Of a stretch of 64,000 bases of DNA, positions 31,891 through 40,685 are shown piece by piece (the first letter of the stretch is position 1; each line of letters opens with the position of its first letter). The notes under the pieces are model-generated. The model was given only the letters and a program-made list of their open reading frames with translations. It was not told the DNA's origin and did no database searches. Origin of the DNA: Kitasatospora phosalacinea (GTDB lineage: Bacteria; Actinomycetota; Actinomycetes; Streptomycetales; Streptomycetaceae); contig NZ_BSSA01000018.1 of NCBI RefSeq assembly GCF_030268885.1, forward strand, positions 62,001 to 126,000. The letters run 5' to 3'. Made by a program: the position numbers and the translations under genes.

Positions 31891-32664
31891 TCAGGCCGCC
31901 AACTCGCAGGCGTGGCCCGGCTCCAGGCGCGCACCGCAGCGGCACCGGGCCGGACGCACCGGCCAGGCCGTGTCCACCCGCTCGGGCGCGCCCGAGCGCT
32001 CGAACCACCGCTCCAGGCCGCGCGCCTGGGCCGCGTGCCACACCGCCTGCCGCAGGTGCAGCTCGGCCGGCGTCAGCCCGCCCAGGCGCTCCCGGTGCCG
32101 GGCCGCCACCGCCCGCACCAGCTCCATCGCCGCCAGCGCGTCCGCCGCCGCGTCGTGCGCGCCCACCAACTCGACGCCGTAGTGCGCGCACAGGTCGGTC
32201 AGGGTGCGCCGACCCTTGCGGTAGCGGTCGAACTGCTTGTCCAGCACCCGCGGATCCAGCACCAGCAGCTCCGCGCCGCCCAGCGCCTCCGCCAGCGAAC
32301 CCGCCCCGTGCCGCCGCAACTCCCGGTCCAGCAGCGTCAGGTCGTACGGCGCGTTCATCACCACCAGCGGCACGCCCGCCCGCGACTGCTCGGCCAGCGC
32401 CGCGGCCACCTCGACCGCGACCGCGCGCGGCGGCCGGCCGTGCGCCCGCACCTGCTCGTCCGAGATGCCGTGCACCGCCCGGGCCTGCTCCGGGATCGGC
32501 ACGCCCGGATCCGCCAGCCACGTCCGGACGGCGGCCGCCCCGCCCGGTGCGGGCTGCACCACCAGGGCGGCCGAAACGATTCTGTCCCGCTCGACGTCGA
32601 CACCCGTGGTCTCGGTGTCGAAGGACGCCAGCGGACCGTGGTACCACGCACCCAGCTGCTGCAT
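31891..32664 (-). CDS. DEDDh 3'-5' exonuclease (DnaQ-like)
   Basis: A 257-residue nuclease resembling the epsilon proofreading subunit. Exo I FDTETTG with the metal-binding Asp and Glu is near residue 15, HGISDEQV near 65, Exo II NAPYDLTLL near 104, and Exo III GAHDAAADALAA with the catalytic His near 168. The C-terminal 70 residues include PARCRCGARLEPGHACELAA, a possible small metal-binding tail. GAGGGGGC precedes the ATG. No polymerase gene is nearby, so it may be a stand-alone repair exonuclease. Confidence 0.88.
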   Translation of the reverse strand: MQQLGAWYHGPLASFDTETTGVDVERDRIVSAALVVQPAPGGAAAVRTWLADPGVPIPEQARAVHGISDEQVRAHGRPPRAVAVEVAAALAEQSRAGVPLVVMNAPYDLTLLDRELRRHGAGSLAEALGGAELLVLDPRVLDKQFDRYRKGRRTLTDLCAHYGVELVGAHDAAADALAAMELVRAVAARHRERLGGLTPAELHLRQAVWHAAQARGLERWFERSGAPERVDTAWPVRPARCRCGARLEPGHACELAA

Positions 32665-32875
32665 GACGCCCCCTCAGACGCCGCACGGTCCTTGCCGGGC
32701 GCCGCTGCCACCGAGGACCGGTGCAGCGGCCGCACCGTGCTGGAGTGATACCGCACTCGGCGGCCCGCCAACCGTCCCCGGTGACCGGATCGTGGCGGAA
32801 CGTGACCGGAACGGGCCCGGGGGCGGCCGCCGGGCCTTGGGCGACGTGGACACGCCCCGGCTCGGTACCATGCAC

Positions 32876-32896
32876 GGTGCAGCGGTTTGCTGCACC
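32876..32896 (+). promoter_or_regulatory. 5'-terminal hairpin of the thrS leader
   Basis: GGTGCAGC (32876-32883) pairs perfectly with GCTGCACC (32889-32896) around GGTTT. TACCAT at 32866-32871 is a likely -10, so the transcript would begin inside this stem. It could stabilise or regulate the message. I see no T-box antiterminator or specifier structure in the 260 bases upstream of thrS. Confidence 0.4.
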
Positions 32897-32924
32897 ACGG
32901 TAGCCAGAACGTCAGGAGAGACCG

Positions 32925-34904
32925 GTGACGGACGTCCGGATCATCATCAACCGCGAACCCGATCGGGAAGAGCGCGTGGTGACCACGGGCACTACGGCCG
33001 CCGAGCTCTTCGCCGACGACCGCGCCGTGATCGCCGCCCGGGTCGGCGGCCAGCTCAAGGACCTCGCCTACGCCGTCCAGGACGGCGACGAGGTCGAACC
33101 CGTCGTGATCTCCAGCCCCGACGGCCTCGACATCCTGCGGCACTCCACCGCCCACGTGATGGCCCAGGCCGTCCAGCAGGTCTTCCCCGAGGCCAAGCTC
33201 GGCATCGGCCCGCCCGTCCGCGACGGCTTCTACTACGACTTCGACGTCGAGCGGCCCTTCCAGCCGGACGACCTCAAGGCCATCGAGAAGAAGATGCAGG
33301 AGATCATCAAGCGGGGCCAGAAGTTCTCCCGCCGCGTGGTCACCGACGAGGCCGCCCGCGAGGAGCTCGCCAAGGAGCCCTACAAGCTCGAACTGATCGG
33401 CCTCAAGGGCTCCGCCGCCACCGCCGGCGAGGGCGCGGACGTCGAGGTCGGCGCCGGCGAGCTCACCATCTACGACAACCTCGACCCGAAGACCGGCGAA
33501 CTCTGCTGGGGCGACCTCTGCCGCGGCCCGCACCTGCCCAGCACCCGGCACATCCCGGCCTTCAAGCTGATGCGCTCCGCCGCCGCGTACTGGCGCGGCA
33601 GCGAGAAGAACCCCATGCTGCAGCGCCTCTACGGCACCGCGTGGCCCACCAAGGACGAGCTCAAGGCCCACCTCGACTTCCTGGAGGAGGCCGCCAAGCG
33701 CGACCACCGCAAGCTCGGCAACGAGCTCGACCTGTTCTCCATCCCCGAGCAGATCGGCTCCGGCCTCGCGGTCTTCCACCCCAAGGGCGGCATCATCCGC
33801 CGCACCATGGAGGACTACTCGCGCAAGCGGCACGAGGAGGAGGGCTACGAGTTCGTCTACACCCCCCACGCGACCAAGGGGAAGCTGTTCGAGACCAGCG
33901 GCCACCTCGACTGGTACGCCGACGGCATGTACCCCCCCATGCAGCTGGACGAGGGCGTCGACTACTACCTCAAGCCGATGAACTGCCCGATGCACAACCT
34001 GATCTTCGACGCGCGCGGCCGCTCCTACCGCGAACTGCCGCTGCGCCTCTTCGAGTTCGGGACGGTCTACCGCTACGAGAAGTCCGGCGTCGTGCACGGC
34101 CTCACCCGGGCCCGCGGCTTCACCCAGGACGACGCGCACATCTACTGCACCCGCGAGCAGATGGCCGACGAGCTGGACCGGACGCTGACCTTCGTGCTGG
34201 ACCTGCTGCGCGACTACGGTCTGAACGACTTCTACCTGGAGCTGTCCACCAAGGACCCGGAGAAGTTCGTCGGGTCGGACGAGGACTGGGAGGAGGCCAC
34301 CGCGGTCCTCGCCAGCGTGGCCGAGAAGCAGGGCCTGCCGCTGGTGCCGGACCCGGGCGGCGCGGCCTTCTACGGCCCGAAGATCTCGGTGCAGGCGCGC
34401 GACGCGATCGGCCGGACCTGGCAGATGTCGACCGTGCAGCTCGACTTCAACCTGCCGAACCGCTTCGACCTGGAGTACACCGCGGCGGACGGCTCGCGGC
34501 AGCGGCCGGTCATGATCCACCGGGCGCTGTTCGGCTCGATCGAGCGCTTCTTCGCGGTGCTGCTGGAGCACTACGCGGGCGCGATGCCGCCGTGGCTGGC
34601 CCCGGTCACCGTCACCGGCATCCCGATCACCGACGAGCACGTGCCGTACCTGCTGGACGTGGCGGCCGAGTTGAAGAAGCACGGGATCCGGGTGGAGGTC
34701 GACACCTCGGACGACCGGATGCAGAAGAAGATCCGCAACGCGCAGAAGACCAAGGTGCCGTTCATGCTGATCGCGGGCAACGACGACGTCGAGGCGGGCG
34801 CGGTGTCGTTCCGCTACCGCAGCGGCGAGCAGAAGAACGGCGTGCCGAAGGCCGAGGCGATCGCGGAGATCGTCGAAGCGGTGCGCAGCCGGGTGCAGGT
34901 CTGA
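32925..34904 (+). CDS. thrS: Threonyl-tRNA synthetase
   Basis: A 659-residue class-II synthetase. The N-terminal TGS domain (1 to about 65) is followed by the editing/SAD domain with HSTAHVMAQAV near 73 and GDLCRGPHLPSTRHI near 196. The catalytic core has motif 2 RLFEFGTVYRYEKSG, KPMNCPMHN and motif 3 HRALFGSIERFFAVLLEH, and a C-terminal anticodon-binding domain starts near 550. AGGAG at 32914-32918 and GTG 32925 define the start. Editing-site histidines are present, so it should clear mischarged Ser-tRNA-Thr. Confidence 0.97.
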   Translation: MTDVRIIINREPDREERVVTTGTTAAELFADDRAVIAARVGGQLKDLAYAVQDGDEVEPVVISSPDGLDILRHSTAHVMAQAVQQVFPEAKLGIGPPVRDGFYYDFDVERPFQPDDLKAIEKKMQEIIKRGQKFSRRVVTDEAAREELAKEPYKLELIGLKGSAATAGEGADVEVGAGELTIYDNLDPKTGELCWGDLCRGPHLPSTRHIPAFKLMRSAAAYWRGSEKNPMLQRLYGTAWPTKDELKAHLDFLEEAAKRDHRKLGNELDLFSIPEQIGSGLAVFHPKGGIIRRTMEDYSRKRHEEEGYEFVYTPHATKGKLFETSGHLDWYADGMYPPMQLDEGVDYYLKPMNCPMHNLIFDARGRSYRELPLRLFEFGTVYRYEKSGVVHGLTRARGFTQDDAHIYCTREQMADELDRTLTFVLDLLRDYGLNDFYLELSTKDPEKFVGSDEDWEEATAVLASVAEKQGLPLVPDPGGAAFYGPKISVQARDAIGRTWQMSTVQLDFNLPNRFDLEYTAADGSRQRPVMIHRALFGSIERFFAVLLEHYAGAMPPWLAPVTVTGIPITDEHVPYLLDVAAELKKHGIRVEVDTSDDRMQKKIRNAQKTKVPFMLIAGNDDVEAGAVSFRYRSGEQKNGVPKAEAIAEIVEAVRSRVQV

Positions 34905-34925
34905 TCCCGGTAGGACGGGCATGAG

Positions 34926-34961
34926 GTGCGGGGCGGTCTCCTCCGGGAGTCCGCCCCGCAC
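34926..34961 (+). terminator. thrS terminator
   Basis: GTGCGGGGCGG (34926-34936) pairs perfectly with CCGCCCCGCAC (34951-34961). The loop can form an additional CTCC/GGAG stem. It is followed by TGCTTTGTTC, partly U-rich, and overlaps the probable -35 of the next gene. Confidence 0.75.
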
Positions 34962-34999
34962 TGCTTTGTTCGTGGGCCGCGGCGCTTATGCTGGCGGGC

Positions 35000-35545
35000 A
35001 TGACGAGTGAGCCGGAACTGCAGCGGGGCGTGGGGGAGCCGGACGGCTTCCGGCGCCTGTGGACACCCCACCGGATGGCGTACATCCAGGGCGAGAACAA
35101 GCCCACCGGGCCGGCTCCCGACGACGGCTGTCCGTTCTGTTCGATCCCGCAGCTGAGTGACGAGGAGGGGCTGATCGTCCAGCGCGGGGAGTCGGTGTTC
35201 GCGGTGCTGAACCTGTACCCGTACAACGGCGGGCACCTGATGGTGGTGCCGTACCGGCACGTCGCGGACTACACCGAGCTGGACGGGCCGGAGACGGCGG
35301 AGCTCGGGGAGTTCACCAAGAGGGCGATGACGGCGCTGCGGGCGGCGTCGGGGGCGCACGGGTTCAACATCGGGATGAACCAGGGGGCGGCCGCGGGGGC
35401 GGGGATCGCCGCGCACCTGCACCAGCACGTGGTGCCGCGCTGGGGCGGGGACACGAACTTCATGCCGGTGGTGGGGCACACCAAGGTGCTACCGCAGCTG
35501 CTGGCGGACACCCGGAAGATGCTGTCCGAGGTGTGGCCGGTCTGA
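35000..35545 (+). CDS. HIT-family nucleotide-binding hydrolase/transferase
   Basis: A 181-residue histidine-triad protein. The active-site block reads HLHQHVVPRWGGDTNF near residue 136, and NLYPYNGGHLMVVPYRHVADY near 70 forms the nucleotide-binding strands. CPFCSIPQ near 44 is the usual zinc-type N-terminal pair. Diadenosine-tetraphosphate phosphorylase-like activity is typical of this subgroup but unproven. ATG 35000 is preferred over ATG 34988 because TATGCT (34987-34992) fits a -10 that places the transcript start at 35000. Relatives of this gene commonly sit between thrS and the PI-phosphate synthase gene. Confidence 0.88.
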   Translation: MTSEPELQRGVGEPDGFRRLWTPHRMAYIQGENKPTGPAPDDGCPFCSIPQLSDEEGLIVQRGESVFAVLNLYPYNGGHLMVVPYRHVADYTELDGPETAELGEFTKRAMTALRAASGAHGFNIGMNQGAAAGAGIAAHLHQHVVPRWGGDTNFMPVVGHTKVLPQLLADTRKMLSEVWPV

Positions 35546-35551
35546 CGGAAG

Positions 35552-35593
35552 CGCTCAGGGGCGTACGGGAACCCTCCCGTACGCCCCTGAGCG
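35552..35593. terminator. Bidirectional terminator between convergent genes
   Basis: A perfect 18-bp stem (35552-35569 with 35576-35593; arms begin CGCTCAGGGG and end CCCCTGAGCG) and a 6-base loop, seven bases after the HIT stop and 20 before the end of the facing membrane-protein gene. Confidence 0.85.
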
Positions 35594-35612
35594 ATTCCGC
35601 GGGCGGGGCCGG

Positions 35613-37256
35613 TCAGCCGGCGTCGTACTTGTCGGCGCGGTAGGGGCGGGAGCCCTGGATCTCGCTGCGCAGGATGTTGGAGCGGTTGGTGAACCGGTCG
35701 GTGGCCACGTCGTGCTCCTCGAGGAACTCGATCACGGCGGCGTGGATGATGCCGACGACGGGGCGGGGCAGGTAGATGGTGTCGTCGGACTTGTAGCGGC
35801 TGTTCCAGGTGGGGTCGGCCCAGGCCTGGCGCAGGCAGAGGGGTTCGGGGAAGGAGATCGAGCCGCCGAGCCACTTCAGCAGGTTGGGGATCTTGTGGAA
35901 GGGCGCGCGGACGGCCTGCCGGACCACCTCGTCGTCGGTGACGATCGGGAGCTGGACGGTGCGGTTCTCCCAGAACACGAGGGTCTTCGGGACGTCCTTC
36001 TCGGGGACCTTCGGCTTGGCGGTGAAGTAGCCGTTGACCGGGCCGAGGGTGTGCGGGGTGACGTGGATCTGCAGGTTGCGGGAGAGCACCATCACGTTGA
36101 TGACGATGGTGGCGACCAACTGGCCCTTGTGCAGGACGAACTGGACCGCGATGCGGTGCCGGGTGTCGGTGCCGAGGCTCTGCTTGCTGGCGAGTTCCTG
36201 GACGGCGAAGTCGCGCATCCGGTCGCCGTCCATGTCGGGGCCGGAGGGGCGGCCGATCTCGTCGGCGCCCTCGCCGATGTCGAGCACCACCCAGTGGCTG
36301 ATCTGCGGGCGGGGCAGGCCGCCGTTGGGGACGTCGCTGGCGGTGAGGCCGGAGAGGCGGTCGGCGATGCGGCGGGTGAGGTCGGCGACGTGGAAGGTGC
36401 GGAAGTCGTCGTGGCCCTCGGCGGGGCGGAGGTCCTCGGTCATGGACCACTCGGACCAGCGGGCGCCGATGCCGAGGATGCCCTTGGGGCCGGCGTAGTG
36501 CTGGATGTTGGTGGCCTGCTCGGTGGTGAGGCGGTCCAGGGCGGCCTTGAGGGCGTTGGCCTTCTTGTCGAGGTGGTCCTTGGGGACGGCCTTGGGGACG
36601 ACGGCGGCGACGGGGCTGCCGCCGACCAGGTCGCCCCAGCGGGCGCGCTGCTCCATGACGCTGGCGACCACGGTGCGCTTGGCGAGGTACCAGCCGAGGA
36701 CCGGGCCGAGCATGACCACCCGGAAGTAGAGGCCGGGCAGGCCGCCGAAGGGCGGGCGGACCAGCAGCAGCGCGGTCAGGCCGAGGGCGAGCAGCAGGGC
36801 GAGGGTGCCGACGAAGCCGTCCCGGGCGGCGGACTTCTTGGTGCCGAGCCAGGCGCGGGCCTGGTAGGCGGCGAGCCAGACCAGGGTGCCGGGGAGGAAG
36901 AGGACGCCGAAGAGCAGGCTGAGGCCGGCCAGTTTGCGGTCGCGGGCCTCGCGCAGGTCCTGGGCGGCGAGGCAGTGTTCGACGACCATGCGGACGTCGG
37001 TGCCGTGCGAGGGGACCAGGGGCTTGCGGCCGCTGCCGAGGGTGCGGTCGATCAGGGCGCGGCTGAAGGCCTCGCCCGCGCTGGGGCGGAAGAGCGCGAA
37101 CTTGCCCTTCTTGACGGTGACTCCGGTGAGGACTTCCAGTTCGGTGTACTCGCCGGTGCGGTACGCGGCGGAGGAGAACGCCTGGGTGACCGCGGTCTGG
37201 TTGCCGACGTCCGTCCGCGGTACCTGCGCGCCCGGCGTCATGTCGAGCTGAGTCAC
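35613..37256 (-). CDS. Large membrane protein of unknown function
   Basis: A 547-residue protein that I cannot assign. An N-terminal soluble part of about 105 residues is followed by hydrophobic segments LAGLSLLFGVLFLPGTLVWLAAY, FVGTLALLLALGLTALLLV and YFRVVMLGPVLGWYLA. A soluble C-terminal part of about 330 residues then includes ISHWVVLDIGEGADE and TRHRIAVQFVLHKGQLVATIVINV. The GTG at 37256 has AAGGAG 8 bases upstream. Similar unassigned proteins occur in streptomycetes, to my knowledge. A role in envelope biology is possible given the lipid genes nearby, but nothing in the sequence proves it. Confidence 0.75.
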   Translation of the reverse strand: MTQLDMTPGAQVPRTDVGNQTAVTQAFSSAAYRTGEYTELEVLTGVTVKKGKFALFRPSAGEAFSRALIDRTLGSGRKPLVPSHGTDVRMVVEHCLAAQDLREARDRKLAGLSLLFGVLFLPGTLVWLAAYQARAWLGTKKSAARDGFVGTLALLLALGLTALLLVRPPFGGLPGLYFRVVMLGPVLGWYLAKRTVVASVMEQRARWGDLVGGSPVAAVVPKAVPKDHLDKKANALKAALDRLTTEQATNIQHYAGPKGILGIGARWSEWSMTEDLRPAEGHDDFRTFHVADLTRRIADRLSGLTASDVPNGGLPRPQISHWVVLDIGEGADEIGRPSGPDMDGDRMRDFAVQELASKQSLGTDTRHRIAVQFVLHKGQLVATIVINVMVLSRNLQIHVTPHTLGPVNGYFTAKPKVPEKDVPKTLVFWENRTVQLPIVTDDEVVRQAVRAPFHKIPNLLKWLGGSISFPEPLCLRQAWADPTWNSRYKSDDTIYLPRPVVGIIHAAVIEFLEEHDVATDRFTNRSNILRSEIQGSRPYRADKYDAG

Positions 37257-37447
37257 CTGTGCAGCTCCTTCTCCCCTGATCGATCTGCGGCAGGTTACCG
37301 CGCGGGGGCCGGGCCGTGCGGATCATCGGCTGATCCCGGGTCACATATCGGCCGCCTGCGGTGGTTTCGGGGTGATGCTGCCCCGTGGGGGCGGGTTCGA
37401 CGCCCCCGGTTTGTGGTGCGGTGCCGCGGGGGTGGAGGATCACCGGC

Positions 37448-37870
37448 ATGACGAGTGCGTACGCACCGGGCCCGGTGCTGGTTTTCGACGGCGATTGCGC
37501 GTTCTGCTCCAGCTGCGTGCGGTGGGCGGAGCGCTACCCCCGGCAGAGCCTGTCCTCGGCGGGGTGGGAGGCGGTGGCCTGGCAGTTCGCGGACATGGCG
37601 GCGCTGGAGGAGTTCACCGGCGGGGAGGTGACGGCGGAACGGGCCTCGCGGGAGGTGCTGTGGGTGACGCCGGACCGCAGGGTGTACGGCGGGGCGCAGG
37701 CGGTGGCGCGGCTGCTGATGCGTTCGGGCGGGCTGTGGGCGTGGGCCGGCGGGGTGCTGGCGCTGGCGCCGGTGCGGCCGGTGGCGGACGCGGTCTACCG
37801 CTGGGTGGCGCGGAACCGGGACCGGATGCCGGGCGGCACTCCGGCGTGCGCGCTGCCGCGGCGCTCGTAG
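37448..37870 (+). CDS. DCC-family thiol-disulfide oxidoreductase (DUF393)
   Basis: A 140-residue protein with the signature VFDGDCAFCSSC near residue 12 (DGxC-x-x-C, followed by a third Cys). It then has LWVTPDRRVYGGAQAVARLL and LAPVRPVADAVYRWVARNR, all typical of DCC proteins. The redox function is assumed from the motif. ATG 37448 is chosen over an in-frame ATG at 37385 because the conserved domain starts here and GGAGG lies about 10 bases upstream. It converges on the EF-G-like gene with a 6-base gap. Confidence 0.85.
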   Translation: MTSAYAPGPVLVFDGDCAFCSSCVRWAERYPRQSLSSAGWEAVAWQFADMAALEEFTGGEVTAERASREVLWVTPDRRVYGGAQAVARLLMRSGGLWAWAGGVLALAPVRPVADAVYRWVARNRDRMPGGTPACALPRRS

Positions 37871-37876
37871 CGGGGT

Positions 37877-39901
37877 TCAGCCGCCGGTGTGCTGCGCGGC
37901 GAGCTGGGCGGGCATCGGGGCGTGCCGCAGGTAGCTGCGGGTGAACTGGCCGGTTCCGTGCGACAGCGAGCGCAGGTCGAGCGGGTAGCGGGTGAGTTCG
38001 AGTTCGGGGACCTCGGCCCGGACGAGGCTGAGGCCGGGGCCGCCGACCTCGGTGCCCAGGACGTGGCCGCGGCGGGCGGACAGGTCGGTGAGGACGGCGC
38101 CCTGGTACTCGTCGGGGAGGAGCACGCGCACCTCGTCGACGGGTTCGAGGACCTCGACGGCGGTGTGGCCGGCGGCCTCCTTGAGGGCGAGGGCGGCGGC
38201 GGTCTGGAAGGCGGCGTCGGAGGAGTCGACGGAGTGCGCCTTGCCGTCGGTGAGGGTGACCCGGACGTCGGTCATGGGGTGGCCGTGCAGGCCCTGGGCG
38301 AGCTGGGCGCGGACGCCCTTCTCGACGGAGGGCACGAAGTGGCGGGGGACGGCGCCGCCGACGACGCGGTCGACGAACTCGAAGCCGCCGCCGGGGAGGG
38401 GTTCGACGGTGAGGTCGCAGATCGCGTACTGGCCGTGGCCGCCGGACTGCTTGACGTGGCGGCCGTGGCCGGCGGCGGGGGCGGCGAAGGTCTCGCGGAG
38501 GGCGACCTGGTAGGGGACGGTGTCGACGTGGACGCCGTGGCGGGTGGTGAGGCGGTCGAGGGTGACGGCGAGGTGGGCCTCGCCGGTGCACCACAGGACG
38601 AGTTGGCCGGTGTCGGGGTTCTGTTCGACGCGCAGGGCCGGGTCCTGGGCGGAGAGTCGGCCGAGGGCCTGGGAGAGCTTGTCCTCGTCGGCCTTGGAGC
38701 GGGCCCGGACGGCGGTGGGGAGCAGGGCCTCGGGCAGCGGCCAGGGGGGCAGGGCGGTGCTGCCGGTGGCGAGGGTGTCGCCGGTGCGGGCGGTGGTGAG
38801 CTTGGTGACGGTGGCGAGGTCGCCGGCCACGGCGTGCGGGACGGGGCGCAGGTGGTGGCCGAAGGGGGAGTGCAGGGCGGTGAGGCGTTCCTCGGTGCCG
38901 TCGGGGAGGTGGGCGGTGGTGTCGGGGTGGAGGGTGCCGGAGAAGACCTTGAGCAGGCTGAGGCGGCCGAGGTAGGGGTCCTCGCCGGTGTGGACGACCT
39001 GGGCGGTGAGGGGGGCGTCGGGGTCGGCGGCGGGCAGGTCGTCGGTGCGGTCGGCGGGGGAGGGGAAGGCGTCGGCGAGCAGGTCGAGCAGGGCGTCGCA
39101 GCCGGTGCCGTCGGGGGCGGTGGCCAGGACGGGGTGCAGGGTGCCGGCCAGGAGTTCGCGGCGCAGTCCGGCGCTGAGGGCGGCGGTGTCGAGGGGTGCG
39201 CCGTCGAGGTAGCGGGCCAGCAGGGTGTCGTCCTCGCCGGCCAGGGCCTCGACCAGGCGGGCGCGCTCGGCGTCCAGGTCGGCGTCCGGGCCGGGGGCGT
39301 CCCCGGGGGCGCCGTACGTGCGGCCGGTGAGCAGGTCGGTGAGGCCGTGCAGGTGGCCGTCGCGCAGGTCGACGTGGTGCAGCAGGCGGACGGTGTCGGG
39401 GGTGCCGAGGGTGTCCTGGAGCAGGCGCAGGACGTCGTCGAGGCGGACGCGGGCGGTGTTCAGGTGGGTGAGGACGATCGCGCGGGGCAGCCGGGCGTCC
39501 TCGCACTGCTGCCACAGGGCGCGGACGGGGCGGGCGACCTCGGGGTCGGCGGCGGAGTGGACGAACAGGGCGGCCTCGGCGGCGCGCAGGGCGGCCTGGA
39601 GCTCGCCCGCGAAGTCGGCGTAGCCGGGGGCGTCGACCAGGTTGACCTTGAGGTCGCGCCAGGGCAGGGGGAGCAGGGCGAGCTGGACGGAGCGCTGCTG
39701 CTGGTGCTCGACGTCCTCCCAGTCGGCGGCGGTGGTGCCGTCGGGGACGGTTCCGGCCCTGGTCAGGACGCCCGCGGTGCGGGCGAGGGCTTCGGCGAGG
39801 GTGGTCTTCCCGGCTCCGCCGGCCCCGACCAGGGCCACGTTGCGGAGCCGGTCGGGTCGGTCGGCGGGCGGGGCGGGGGTGTGGGCCGTCCGGTCCGGCA
39901 T
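37877..39901 (-). CDS. EF-G-like GTPase paralogue with degenerate G motifs
   Basis: A 674-residue relative of elongation factor G. The P-loop GAGGAGKT (26-33) and DAPGYADF (90-97) are kept. The switch-I RGIT is RSVQ (70-73) and the guanine-specificity NKxD is THLN (145-148). Domains II to V are recognisable, with the domain-IV segment KQSGGHGQYAICDLTVEP and a C-terminal EF-G fold ending near TGQFTRSYLRH. It resembles the second EF-G of actinobacteria (FusA2/EF-G2 type), whose function is unclear. GGAGG 6 bases before ATG supports the start. Canonical translocase activity is doubtful. Confidence 0.88.
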   Translation of the reverse strand: MPDRTAHTPAPPADRPDRLRNVALVGAGGAGKTTLAEALARTAGVLTRAGTVPDGTTAADWEDVEHQQQRSVQLALLPLPWRDLKVNLVDAPGYADFAGELQAALRAAEAALFVHSAADPEVARPVRALWQQCEDARLPRAIVLTHLNTARVRLDDVLRLLQDTLGTPDTVRLLHHVDLRDGHLHGLTDLLTGRTYGAPGDAPGPDADLDAERARLVEALAGEDDTLLARYLDGAPLDTAALSAGLRRELLAGTLHPVLATAPDGTGCDALLDLLADAFPSPADRTDDLPAADPDAPLTAQVVHTGEDPYLGRLSLLKVFSGTLHPDTTAHLPDGTEERLTALHSPFGHHLRPVPHAVAGDLATVTKLTTARTGDTLATGSTALPPWPLPEALLPTAVRARSKADEDKLSQALGRLSAQDPALRVEQNPDTGQLVLWCTGEAHLAVTLDRLTTRHGVHVDTVPYQVALRETFAAPAAGHGRHVKQSGGHGQYAICDLTVEPLPGGGFEFVDRVVGGAVPRHFVPSVEKGVRAQLAQGLHGHPMTDVRVTLTDGKAHSVDSSDAAFQTAAALALKEAAGHTAVEVLEPVDEVRVLLPDEYQGAVLTDLSARRGHVLGTEVGGPGLSLVRAEVPELELTRYPLDLRSLSHGTGQFTRSYLRHAPMPAQLAAQHTGG

Positions 39902-40028
39902 GGTTGGCCTCCTGCCGCTCGATCAGCGTGGATACCATTGTCCAGCCGGGCGGGTCCATTCGCGCGGCCGCCCGGCGGGCGAGCGGTCCGCGGGCGCCAA
40001 TCCGAGGAGCGGAGCGGACCGGAAGGCC

Positions 40029-40685
40029 ATGCTCAACAAGTACGCGCGTGCCTTCTTCACACGTGTCCTCACCCCGTTCGCCGCGATGCTGCTGCGGTGG
40101 GGCGTCAGTCCGGACGCCGTCACGCTGATCGGTACGGCGGGGTCGGTGGCGGGTGCCCTGGTGTTCTTCCCGCGCGGGGAGTTCTTCTGGGGCGTGATCA
40201 CCGTCACGCTGTTCATCTTCTCCGACCTGGTGGACGGCAACATGGCCCGCCAGGCGGGCCGTTCCAGCAAGTGGGGCGCGTTCCTGGACTCGACGCTGGA
40301 CCGGGTCGCCGACGCGGCGATCTTCGGCGGCCTGGCGATGTGGTACGCGGGGGGCGGGAACGACGACCTGCTGTGCGCGGTGGCGGTCTTCTGCCTGGCC
40401 AGCGGCCAGGTGGTGTCGTACACCAAGGCGCGCGGCGAGTCGCTGGGCTTCCCGGTGAACGTGTCGGGGCTGGTGGAGCGGGCGGAGCGGCTGGTGATCA
40501 GTCTGACCGCGGCGGGGGTCGCGGGATTGCACACGTTCGGGGTGCCGTACGTCGAGTGGCTGCTGCCGGTCGCCCTGTGGGCGGTCGCGGCGGGCAGCCT
40601 GGTGACGGTGGCGCAGCGGATGCTGACGGTGCGCCGGGAGTCGGCGGAGCTGGAGGCGGCGGCCGCCGCCGAGGGGGTCAAGTGA
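40029..40685 (+). CDS. pgsA: Phosphatidylinositol phosphate synthase (CDP-alcohol phosphotransferase)
   Basis: A 218-residue integral membrane enzyme that joins CDP-diacylglycerol and inositol-1-phosphate in actinobacteria. The CDP-alcohol motif DG-x2-AR-x8-G-x3-D-x3-D is complete: DGNMAR, then eight residues, then GAFLDSTLD (about 60-82). About six hydrophobic spans surround it. MLNKYARAFFTRVLTPFAA is the usual N terminus of these enzymes, so ATG 40029 is kept although GGAAGG is unusually close. The next two genes overlap by 4 bases each and continue the PIM pathway, which favours inositol over glycerol phosphate as acceptor. Confidence 0.9.
   Translation: MLNKYARAFFTRVLTPFAAMLLRWGVSPDAVTLIGTAGSVAGALVFFPRGEFFWGVITVTLFIFSDLVDGNMARQAGRSSKWGAFLDSTLDRVADAAIFGGLAMWYAGGGNDDLLCAVAVFCLASGQVVSYTKARGESLGFPVNVSGLVERAERLVISLTAAGVAGLHTFGVPYVEWLLPVALWAVAAGSLVTVAQRMLTVRRESAELEAAAAAEGVK

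Noticed and set aside
32738..32765. T-box element before thrS (GAGTGATACCGC resembles the antiterminator core)
   Set aside because: Only a fragment matches; there is no specifier stem, no complementary terminator strand and too little leader length. A covariance-model search would settle it.
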